IMG/VR virus record: IMGVR_UViG_3300010885_040738
Coordinates: 29,185 to 93,184 of that record
Length of the DNA stretch: 64,000 nt
Reading direction: 5' to 3' (one strand)
Origin: a virus
Made by a program: the position numbers and the translations under genes
Shown here: positions 60,901 to 64,000 of the stretch, piece by piece
Layout of the letters: the number at the start of each line of letters is the position of its first letter
How positions within the stretch are numbered: the stretch's first letter is position 1
Notes under the pieces: generated by a model
The model's input: the letters and a program-made list of their open reading frames with translations, nothing else
The model's database searches: none
Told to the model about the DNA's origin: nothing

Positions 60901-63314
60901 AGCCGGAGATCCCGGAAGGCGTTCAGCCGGCCGTGGCCAGAAAGATCCGCCTCCGGATTGACAAGATCCTTCAGAGCAAAGCTGGGGGCACCGGCTACGT
61001 CGGGGCTTCGCGCAAAAACCTTCGAGGCACCCGAAGCTTTCTCAACCAGCACACTCTGGAGTCAATGTCCGAGGGCATGGAGCACGGAGGTGAACCGGTC
61101 TCCTACAACCCGCTGCTGATGTTTGCGGCCCACTACAACGACGCCATGAAGTACGTGACGGCGTTGCGGATGATCGAAAAGTTTAAGGCAGACGGCACAG
61201 CACGTTTCCTGAAATCCGGGAAGCCGATGTTTGATGGTTACGCCAAACTGGATGACAATGCGGCTCGGGTGGCGCTGAAGACGCCGCAAGGGTTTGTTGC
61301 GACCGGCGAATGGGTATTCCAGCGCAACGCGGCAAACCTTCTGAACAACATGCTTGGGCGCGATTACCTGCGTGAGGTCTACGAGGACGCCCCGATGTCG
61401 CGGTTTACCGGCCGGGCCGGACGTTCACTGCTCAACATCAAAAACGCCTACACTGCGATCGAGCTCGGGTGGTCACCGTATCACGCGGTATTTGAGGGAA
61501 TCGAAGCGGTCGGCTCAATGATGGGCATCGGACTGCGGGAAAGCTACAACACCGGCATCGTCCCGCTGGTGTCGTTCGCGCTGGGGATTCCGACTGATGT
61601 TGGGGTGACGAGCGCAAAGACAGCTTTCAAGAACATCGCGAAGGGCGTCGGAACATTAGCAACGTCCCCTTGGGCGTTCGTGTCCGCTGCGCAGGAAGGG
61701 GCGCAGGCTCGCCGCGGCTGGACCGAAGAGGTGATTGGCGCCGTCGACAATGTAAAGCCGAAGCTGTTTGACAAGCTTCTTCCGGAAGTCGCCGTTGATT
61801 ATCTGATGGCCCGGCGCGCTGAGCGTGCGATGAAGAAGACCGTCGCCGGGCGTCAGTTCGTCAAAAACAACCCAGCTGCAGCGCAGGCAATTCCGTACTA
61901 CTTCATCGGCGGCGGGAAACTTGGCCTGCCGGAGGAATTCGAGACACACGGGGCAGAAGAGCTTCAGCGGCACTGGAACGACATGCTGGACAAGCAGCGG
62001 ACCGGCAATCAGCGGGTGAGTTCGGGTCTCCGTGCCGGGCTCAAGGCGCTGCCGGCGTCCAGCCAGTACATGCTGAAGCCTTTGTTCCAGAACTACATTC
62101 CAAATCTGAAACTGGCGTTTTTCCTCCGCGAGTTTGGGCTTGCTCAGGTAGAGCGCGCCGGCGAGCTGGAGCGCGGCGAGATTACTTTGGATCAGATTGC
62201 CCGGCTGGTCGTCGGGTCAGTGGAAAACAGATTTGGCGAAATGAACTTTGATCGCCTGTTCTGGGATCGCACCATGAAGACCTTCCTGCAGATCCTGTTC
62301 CGCTCTGTTACCTGGAAGATCGGCGAGCTGTCGGAACTGGGGCGGGCGGTTTACGGTCAAGGGAAAGGTTTGCAACGTGATATTGGCAAGGGCCGCATCC
62401 CGCGGCTTGACCCAAGCATGGGCTGGCTTGTTGGCGTTGCCCTTGCGGCCGCGCTGGTCGGCACCGTGTTGACCATGGCGACGACAGGGCACCCGCCGAA
62501 AGATATGCAGGGGTTGCTTTACCCTGTCATTGATGACAGCACGGGCCTGACCGTCGCACTTGCGTCTTATATCAGGAACTACTTCCACATGAAGCATGAC
62601 CCGGTTGGCTATGTGAAGTCTTCGTTTCAGGGCGAGGTCGGCAAGGTCATGGACGTCATCAATAATCAGGATTTCCGGCATCAGAAGATCTGGCAGGACG
62701 ATGACCCGATGTACCAGCAGGCTATGGACGCAATGCTGCACCTGCTTCCGGAGCCAATCACTTCTGGCGGGATCAAGAAGATCCGGCAGGGCGACACCAA
62801 AGAGGGCATAGCCAGCATGCTCGCGTTCTCAAAGGCACCCGCCTACATCGACAAGACCCCGGCTGAACTGCTGGCGCAGGACATTGCCGGACAGCATCGC
62901 AGTGTTGGCGGGCGGTCCAAGGCCGCAGCAGACAAGGCGGAAGCCGCCAGCCGCATTCGCCGCGCATACAAAGCGGGCAACACAAAGGGCGCAGAGGACC
63001 TGATCGCCAAACAGGTCGCCGCCGGTGTTATTTCCAAGTCCGACGGCAACACCTACCGCAATCAGGCAGGGAGAAGCCCTCTCGACGCCATGGTGAAGCA
63101 GTTCTCCGTATCCGAAGCTCTTCGCGTCTACGACAAGGCCGAGGCTGACGAAAAGAAAACGCTGGGGCCAATTGTCAAAGCAAAGGTCTGGCGCGCCAAG
63201 AACTATCACCCAGCAGAATTCGGCGATCCCGGGAGCAACACATGGAACCTTGCGACGAAACACTTTGGGGTCAAACCGCCACCGGCCGCACGTCAGGGGC
63301 AGGTGACTCAGTAA
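45936..63314 (+). CDS. Giant polyvalent virion protein: TGT-like, DarB-type MTase-helicase, intein
   Basis: The 5,792-codon protein has these parts in order. Residues 4-53: two YDVxGARKxGLSxDDxxGYL units. 60-200: Pro-rich, with TPEQ...IPKMSALP twice. 225-320: hydrophobic helices. 330-1250: linkers with P-x-x-V-G-G repeats. 1254-1392: possible kinase-like segment. 1576-1795: TGT/DpdA-like barrel (VDNGAF, FVVAPD, GGDDEWKLG, GKKIHVGRVNSFKR). 2137-2220: winged-helix-like. 2594-2860: adenine methyltransferase (motif I EPSMGVGNFF; NVPF at 2760). 3345-4300: SNF2-type helicase (VGAGK-T split by an intein, VDEAH at 3907, TQREGRIKRQG). About 5429: ENRFGEMNFDRLFWDR, PLxRFG-like. 5496: membrane helix. 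P1 DarB and Bcep22-type giant proteins are injected with the DNA to block restriction. Confidence 0.85.
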   Translation: MADQQGYDVAGARKAGLSDDDILGYLNQDKSYDVDGARKSGLSNDDMIGYLASRPAPAAKVAMAGASPATPATKPVPITGPVPPGLIGPVATPEQAFEAQKNYVPGIPKMSALPNDLDELPRSLATIRARAEGPVDRRVPPGPTGPPTTPEQVVATQKQLSPSIPKMSALPTSTMDDVDEFQRRMNEPTGNRVLDAIRTGDYRKLVPPAPPAKPATITPESTDQDIENAASESFFHHSDQIGRGAARALGAFVSPESLDSMAMIAMTGRGLAALANTPKLARALRNAPEVLKALDVAAGAAVPAAVAGYGGAQLLTQPAPSNLEEATETAINALILGAGTIGAIEAGKSVLSRYAAETSGNVRMPGGAEVPAKSVGGIPEVDPRQAAANAAALESQGQNLAAMYWNGRNLNAPTEFSTTAGRMFLQPAQIIKKAGGKVYRYESVLDADGNLVVGGTPETVRQWLEHRKAKVNTYAAVPGAGGAPLIADVGTVQTGASNLKAAPGTFQTADTALESDAPTPPVTQQPLTPVQQAAGNLMQDTLGFNPMAPGTESAAPQLIPDIKAFQKARAAWLKQTSAARDEWELESDKRAVAFMEANPGVTWEDAKAATADHAPAPQPGQEPRPEDFKTLAPPPKVEPVKEVKPDKTKIVTGRTNNPPTAATATTPESPETIAAQVTQLGEGTRRVVMFPRGQGQPAQFPDNVGITSDGLGNTYAYNKDLITPAAVQTAARNNTLPEILGHAQMGMGAPDKSMLQGDVVVVVVRDANGVEVQSTATDEAHLEQTTAASQALMPEGGSVGIETPEQAVGGRTEAPAALQAPGRVGGGAEAGGAPVQPPEQEVASEYDGVPLSVLSAFPGMISPGLDLIPLSNFSQTEQAALRSAGLVETGTSKSGEYEGVDSGKLWPLRSAASDAGAGKTSTHMPAPPTQFLPPRQVGGETPTGDDALIGGRTDIQAPAPFKFPLLAPFSQTFKNPIVSVGSIRDIYPESTFSQSDYVASATPTLDDDDLETGWLSIPAINGGVLIDPQSGKALSFIGDGTPEATGRAKSEAQTWAIENRIKQPIKSATASIQAPGKVGGVPDAVVARDAKRLADATQAIEQAAASGQKITGQQIQRQFQLGYGAAESLLKSFGLDYLGNPIAEQQPPAQELTPAGAKILDTIQSPEPDGLTARIAEWTSRDGSKKGFSVAFQDPESGEFLPDIRTAETLEQARQIARKALGIPEPDIPEHMENSWQALQDAMRSVVVGGERQNHPDPVAIDVLRALSKTPGGLRAFDSLVASRTEQQPTFLGAGVGHAVLDLGNGEVLKLGKLQKQERSRYALQPEVSGEIGSVAYAIYPKLDTSGISDADVDLVDAQLRSEGLEWSDAGKDNLGRDANGDLKILDGDVTRKPSVPAPRPVGGEASITAAGEFAKKEMAEQERLESLNTGKWAGMSGAQIADAAKELGISTDAFAEATTRRQQIAERGRLIEAIQAKEAAKSQTILPAPRPVGGEAPAPEEKAPTISKDRAQAIIARVSAVMDEAVKAGVIGQENVSDAIAMVLRDIPDDATDAEMDQVIALLRSEALAPIDRVEMKHPLTYFTGSSGPGVEKRANERGDIGLLITPLIDYLGKVQHYPVIAVDNGAFSKATPFSADKFLALLDKVAADPEVARKVQFVVAPDTPMDAKATLEKFPMWAAEIQKRGLPVALAGQNGLEDMIDQIPWDDFDTLFMGGDDEWKLGDFKDEAQKKKWLDLLWEAGQRGKKIHVGRVNSFKRSDFSNYQMEAISVDGTYLAHGPDKNLPKLESWLNRINERPYSMGPRFPNPRPDEAEDSDWSGDPLEFAPYRGSDAMWESRNGKFLIFDQGDNSPLGKFSLVDTETDGTTYHKSYAAAVKAAREEAPPIAPGQAPAPEPANGEVVSWDEAETLLATADAFGGTITRISDTLIHAEANGRRLAFEKLPDGKVRVGPIRAEAPAAAPAPTAPTPAQPNYAPEGITKAEKYVGRLAYQAKKDYARAYLDHLTLDEAAPARGKLSEALEKEVKNEINKHLGKRLAKAPAAKAPAAPAVRELADFLKPGAPPIDWWKTDGIKADWETVRKAYAARAQRPEGAGQTFLDYTRDWEDNRAEAGFDRRTAEAATQVEAPTTQVAALTDLDRSLLEYLGKTKTSEDLLYFEGAGEGEQGLKDMNKALASLANRGLVAREYSQTGGDTKFWRTPEGTKALREKKPVTPQIQTGVAGATPLGVKPEQMEATQADILLRTATRKIDELIEQAETALRNQGENNARAVLDQLSAFLPAARERVAKLASSADGGYVDRLESAIARAEAVIGRYAKKPAARAAQPSAERFDELSKELAEIERSPQYRQDTEAGRNARESANSLSVDVAFHRPAAIARAQAEIDAEKAAKSSKAWKYELKAEGKWSQPLGSPLATEAEAKAAGQSHLDRWMMAEDVRTAEVNEKPTHTWNEAERRQEPIQKEAANAEGNTTSGAATKSDAGSKTGPRRPGEADTASLAEVSAEDSSEAQGEGAPERDGERGGRGARPDGQPNAGGGVRSGSGGRSGSGTVDQSGDTDGGRRGPGDLERQTEGGDFRISDADHIGEGSPRQKLNGNLDAIRIVKAIEKDPRPATPEEQEKLAKYVGWGSLANVFDWRKSEFEGAREELKKLLTPDEYRAAEKSTYNAHYTSPLVISSMWDAMKRLGVKPGFSVIEPSMGVGNFFGLQPDGLMPSRRTGVELDKITGAIAKLLYPDSNVQVTGFERIQLPHNFFDVAIGNVPFGNVGVVDPSYRKTPAATSAIHNYFFVKSLDLTRPGGIVAFITSRYTMDSLGKEVRDMIADRANLIGMFRLPNTAFKGNAGTSVVTDVIFLQKRAPGEARTGPSFIETKKVATADGTETDLNEYYAARPEMMLGELSTQGTQYAADSQTLIGKLTPELLQNAVNQLPENIFSEWHADTPSFDGEFYQLGDEVKDGGYAIKDGVIVQREGNIYRPTVVGKTQGERIRGMIPVRAALRKVFATQLEAESSEKAILDARKELNKAYDKFVKEHGYLSSVANSRALGDDPDYSPLAGALEDWDRDTKTAAKTDIFTKRTIERPSFPDKADTAAEAMAMVLNEKGRLDWNRMQELTGKSLDELRAELTGQVFKNPDGQIWETEDEYLSGNVRKKLRIAEAAAGIDPFYQRNVDALLAIQPADLLPEQIKIVPGAHWIPATTIQEFLREVLGLDSAKVHHAAAVATWSINVPNSYELDRTQNKSFGTENFTGVKLFDMSLNGKAPRVYRPGPGDTRIFDPKATAVALAAQDALNDRFREWIWHNPSRARELAEIYNREINNIRNVEHNGAHLTLPGSNPAIVLRPHQKNAIWRALKTGNTLLAHEVGAGKAQPLDAKILTPSGWKLMGDMTVGDHVIAGDGSVTSVEAVFPQGEKDIFRVEFSDGSATECCDEHLWLTQTYQERNQAQRAEKAEKDWNCGKAEVRSLAEIRNTLIAPHLNAKNHSIPIVGAVHFNAQPVPLHPYLLGTLIGDGCFRGHGSVSISSADKELLDAISLLLPAECELRHQSAYDYVIAWNGQARYAVGDGMVPSHPVVNAVKSLGLWGKYSYEKHIPECYLFNSQEVRASLLQGLMDTDGTVTRRGTSVEYCTTSPKLAAQVTDLVRSLGGIVALRSKQPGYTHQGVRKIGRVAFTLTLSLPPSVLPFRLSRKAILVTPKTKYHPARYITNVAPVGRKQAQCIRVAHRSHLYVTDDYIVTHNTWEMVGIAMESRRLGLSKKPMLVVPNHMAEQFTNEFLQLYPAARILTIGKEDFAADKRKRATARISGGNWDAVIIRHSSFEKIPVSDATFKAFIDRQVEELKAALEAQEAETASAQTTGRRGRGGKKKVDKSVKEIQKAIERLAVKLEKRLNRDKKDDAVTFEELGVDLLLVDEAHAFKALPIVTRRTRVAGIPNRESNRATDMFMKTQYVGDLNGGRRGVVFATGTPVTNTMAELYNMQRYLQLKTLREAGIEHFDAWANAFGMIRTGVELDVSGKGFRENTRFARFVNIPELMAIYKRVADIKTAAMLNLPTPELFTGNVEPISVKETPELTAYVDYLIDRTDVIRGGGVDPKDDNMLKVVSEGKKAALDMRLVDPEAQDRPESKVNTAVGNIYKIWEETSDDKLTQLVFCDLSVPLSAKSRKAKKQKPTDEEQQAEDELDAVPEAAGEAAGFSVYDDMKAKLVARGIPAKEIAFIHDYDSDDAKQDLFDSVKAGRVRVLFGSTEKMGVGTNVQRRMIALHHMDSPWRPADITQREGRIKRQGNKNPKIHIFQYLTEGSFDAFMWQTLETKAMFIAPILSGDSSIREMEDIGMVLPSAAEFKAMASGNPIIKEKIGTDSELARLDAQRNAFRRQQAGVREQIEKLPRDIAWKQRDIARRQSQYDFVEAHQAEGYTIEGVAFTGADARKNAAAALHAELSGTLRLGGSPSKVGTYKGLDIVAWPGSGSYPRLTVNMPGSAYDSQFGEIGISFPVSTNEDNPLGTLQSIEAGVRIYITSPEKQSLELEELLRKQKDLEDQGEKPWPYENRYNTLVKRKIEIDAELDQSEAERVGGAEDGEDTVKRVERRGVSYQERKKLLLARERGENVEYPPLQARHEVGSAPMPSAPAIRTTKNSGPMSAYTPGDGELAPRLNADRTPVLPTWYRQEIDGKNFYSDGVFVIQGDTPEGKIVNNDGLKSYVKPQDGQVEMGPLAYSIDKPRDDGSVLRRVWLSPRLAVDSIPFDYVKKRFPDATFWATDNPTKPVTVRSGDDVVAVIMPLRETAPPANIEPALSAKPRTSSVTLGMGPGQEMYEATAKYIKEETLPWVKRILSEKATMGRALVEILDPRYNTPRPIMDTVSKMAGGRSMAEYLVAKKLDNWSQKFSKMSRQDSINFVDRVKAGLPQPDDDLQDAADFMRRMDDQVWSSIPEDRRPAYLENHFRVMWKVIPDSNKAIAAREARAQELVDGMTDPTRQAYAQDYLAYITEQTPDEPEIPEGVQPAVARKIRLRIDKILQSKAGGTGYVGASRKNLRGTRSFLNQHTLESMSEGMEHGGEPVSYNPLLMFAAHYNDAMKYVTALRMIEKFKADGTARFLKSGKPMFDGYAKLDDNAARVALKTPQGFVATGEWVFQRNAANLLNNMLGRDYLREVYEDAPMSRFTGRAGRSLLNIKNAYTAIELGWSPYHAVFEGIEAVGSMMGIGLRESYNTGIVPLVSFALGIPTDVGVTSAKTAFKNIAKGVGTLATSPWAFVSAAQEGAQARRGWTEEVIGAVDNVKPKLFDKLLPEVAVDYLMARRAERAMKKTVAGRQFVKNNPAAAQAIPYYFIGGGKLGLPEEFETHGAEELQRHWNDMLDKQRTGNQRVSSGLRAGLKALPASSQYMLKPLFQNYIPNLKLAFFLREFGLAQVERAGELERGEITLDQIARLVVGSVENRFGEMNFDRLFWDRTMKTFLQILFRSVTWKIGELSELGRAVYGQGKGLQRDIGKGRIPRLDPSMGWLVGVALAAALVGTVLTMATTGHPPKDMQGLLYPVIDDSTGLTVALASYIRNYFHMKHDPVGYVKSSFQGEVGKVMDVINNQDFRHQKIWQDDDPMYQQAMDAMLHLLPEPITSGGIKKIRQGDTKEGIASMLAFSKAPAYIDKTPAELLAQDIAGQHRSVGGRSKAAADKAEAASRIRRAYKAGNTKGAEDLIAKQVAAGVISKSDGNTYRNQAGRSPLDAMVKQFSVSEALRVYDKAEADEKKTLGPIVKAKVWRAKNYHPAEFGDPGSNTWNLATKHFGVKPPPAARQGQVTQ
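53335..53640 (+). CDS. Small phage protein nested in another frame of the giant gene
   Basis: ATG 53335, with GAGG 6 nt upstream, opens 101 codons in the +1 frame of the giant gene, ending at TAG 53640. The sequence has the pattern of a known small phage family: PMQVARQAPEGLGKRILRHW, QKYRPKTVQRLKAKGLLNET, a helix VNEAAEEHAQTVSQMLGAG and A-R-E-P-W-I. The H-W-x3-R-P...L-x-x-x-G-x-L motif is typical; TnpV-like proteins are distant relatives. In the giant frame the same bases give Gly/Ser/Arg/Asp low complexity. So this frame is the older, selected one. The stop lies about 20 codons before the methyltransferase domain. Confidence 0.7.
   Translation: MQKETPQAGPRLSPMQVARQAPEGLGKRILRHWQKYRPKTVQRLKAKGLLNETVNEAAEEHAQTVSQMLGAGFGADQADEVAREPWISPETRTADDEDLET
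56034..57140 (+). other. Class 3 intein with LAGLIDADG endonuclease
   Basis: A 369-residue intein splits the helicase Walker A motif between Lys and Thr (AHEVGAGK | intein | TWEMVG). It begins with Ala (AQPLDAKILTPSGWKLMGDM), not Cys or Ser. It carries the class 3 trio: Trp at intein residue 66 (CDEHLW), Cys at 349 (QCIRVAHRSHLYVTDD) and Thr at 367 (IVTHN). The endonuclease has both motifs, YLLGTLIGDG near 136 and LLQGLMDTDG near 238, with the acidic residues intact. The frame is open throughout, so splicing should restore GAGKT. Class 3 inteins are known mainly from phages and prophages. Confidence 0.88.
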
Positions 63315-63319
63315 ACGGT

Positions 63320-63325
63320 TATAAT
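63320..63325 (+). promoter_or_regulatory. -10 box before the gene at 63335
   Basis: TATAAT ends 9 nt before ATG 63335; GGAG lies between, so a short leader is possible. No clear -35 is seen. It follows the giant gene stop by 5 nt. Confidence 0.4.
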
Positions 63326-63334
63326 GGAGCGAAC

Positions 63335-63736
63335 ATGAAACGAGCATTCATCGTCTTACTCGCAATGGCTACCGCCCTCGCGGCCCAGTCGCCGACGATT
63401 GTAAACATGGGAGGGCGTCCGGTCCTGCCGACGGGCACATCGCCGTTTGGTGGCCCATTCGAGTTCAGGTGGCAGGCACTGCCGACCAGCCTGACCGATG
63501 TTGCGACATCAACGGCACACATCACGGGGTATTGCTTTTACAACAGCAATGCCGCCGCTCGTACGCTGACCATTCAGACCAAGGACGGATCGCCGTTACC
63601 GTTGCCGTTGTCGGGAAGTTTGGCGACCGCTACGACTGTGTGTTTCACGTTTGACCAAGGGCTGCTGGTTAATGGCGGTTTCTCGGTTCAGGCATCTGGC
63701 GCGGGGGTCTACTACTATGCGAAATTCACTAATTAA
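63335..63736 (+). CDS. Small secreted-type virion protein
   Basis: The 133-residue protein starts with a Sec-type signal ([18 protein letters not shown]). A beta-rich domain follows ([40 protein letters not shown]) with two Cys that could form a disulphide (GYCFYN and TVCFTF). ATG 63335 is chosen over a longer frame because TATAAT and GGAG precede it. It belongs to the same set of signal-bearing proteins as the tailspikes. Confidence 0.65.
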   Translation: MKRAFIVLLAMATALAAQSPTIVNMGGRPVLPTGTSPFGGPFEFRWQALPTSLTDVATSTAHITGYCFYNSNAAARTLTIQTKDGSPLPLPLSGSLATATTVCFTFDQGLLVNGGFSVQASGAGVYYYAKFTN

Positions 63737-64000
63737 GCTGGCCCTCGGGCTGACTCTGTGTGGCGTTGTATTCGGGCAGGGCGGAGTGTCTCAATATCCA
63801 TTGGGCGCTTCCGGCCCCGCTGGCGGAGACCTCAGCGGAACATACCCGAACCCGACTGTAGGGAAAGTGAATGGGATTGCAGTCACCGGAACCCCGGCAA
63901 CCGGGTACGTCCCGACAGCGACAAGCGCGTCGGCTGCGACATGGCAGGCCACGGCCAGTTCACTCCCTCCGTCCGGGCCTGCCGGGGGTGATCTCAGCGG
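63717..64000 (+). CDS. Signal-bearing tail protein with repeats, 3' end missing
   Basis: ATG 63717 overlaps the previous gene by 20 nt and opens [20 protein letters not shown], a signal peptide. The sequence [20 protein letters not shown] follows, and GPAGGDLSG starts again at the window end. The unit [13 protein letters not shown] is a well-known repeat of phage tail-fibre and related proteins. The gene continues beyond the window; length and end are unknown. Confidence 0.7.
   Translation, partial: MRNSLIKLALGLTLCGVVFGQGGVSQYPLGASGPAGGDLSGTYPNPTVGKVNGIAVTGTPATGYVPTATSASAATWQATASSLPPSGPAGGDLS

Overview
The window reads as a long stretch of a tailed bacteriophage, or a prophage, with podovirus-type architecture. 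Large terminase, portal, scaffold and HK97-type capsid genes occur in canonical order. They are followed by tail and tailspike genes, two proline/glutamine-rich internal virion proteins and one giant open reading frame of 5,792 codons. No bacterial housekeeping gene, rRNA or tRNA is visible. The host is inferred, not shown. Six virion-cluster proteins begin with Sec-type signal peptides ending in F/Y/A-A/G-Q. This ending is common in Acidobacteria of the Solibacter/Bryobacter type, so an acidobacterial host is my best guess. GC content is moderate to high and most genes overlap by ATGA, GTGA or TAATG.

Layout. 1-926: end of a ribbon-helix-helix gene and a non-coding stretch with an iteron-like 9-mer. 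927-1793: an HTH protein. 1860-6635: a leftward operon of about 13 mostly small, Cys-rich genes with a small serine recombinase, closed by a strong terminator, driven by a clear promoter, and flanked by 48-bp direct repeats (1786-1833 and 6705-6752). 7146-11190: a rightward early-type operon starting from a TTGACG-18-TATACT promoter that lies 7 nt before the ATG (PDDEXK nuclease, DUF1737, Ea22-like coiled coils, ribbon-helix-helix and zinc-ribbon proteins). 11200-36771: late head and tail genes (HExxH metallopeptidase, TerL, portal, 2H phosphodiesterase, scaffold, capsid, adaptor, repeat-rich tail proteins, two related beta-helix tailspikes and one nozzle-like protein). 36838-37039: a decayed second copy of the nozzle-like gene. 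37027-39485: a leftward accessory cassette (ATP-grasp, DUF3307, ribbon-helix-helix) interrupted by an HNH endonuclease. 39551-63314: a fibre-like protein, two internal proteins and the giant protein. 63335-64000: two more secreted-type virion genes, the last cut by the window end.

The giant protein is the centre of interest. It combines linker-rich N-terminal sequence, a possible kinase-like segment, a TGT/DpdA-like (DUF7221-type) barrel, a DarB-like adenine methyltransferase, a SNF2-type helicase whose Walker A motif carries a class 3 intein with a LAGLIDADG endonuclease, and a polyvalent-protein type C-terminus with a PLxRFG-like motif and a membrane segment. Proteins of this kind (P1 DarB, the giant Bcep22 virion protein, the polyvalent proteins) are packaged and injected to protect incoming DNA. 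Inside this ORF, in another frame, lies a complete 101-codon gene with its own Shine-Dalgarno. It resembles a known small phage protein family, and the giant frame over the same bases is low-complexity. I read this as two neighbouring genes fused through an intervening gene read in the wrong frame.

Not found here: DNA polymerase, obvious lysis genes, or a tape-measure/sheath system of a long-tailed phage.
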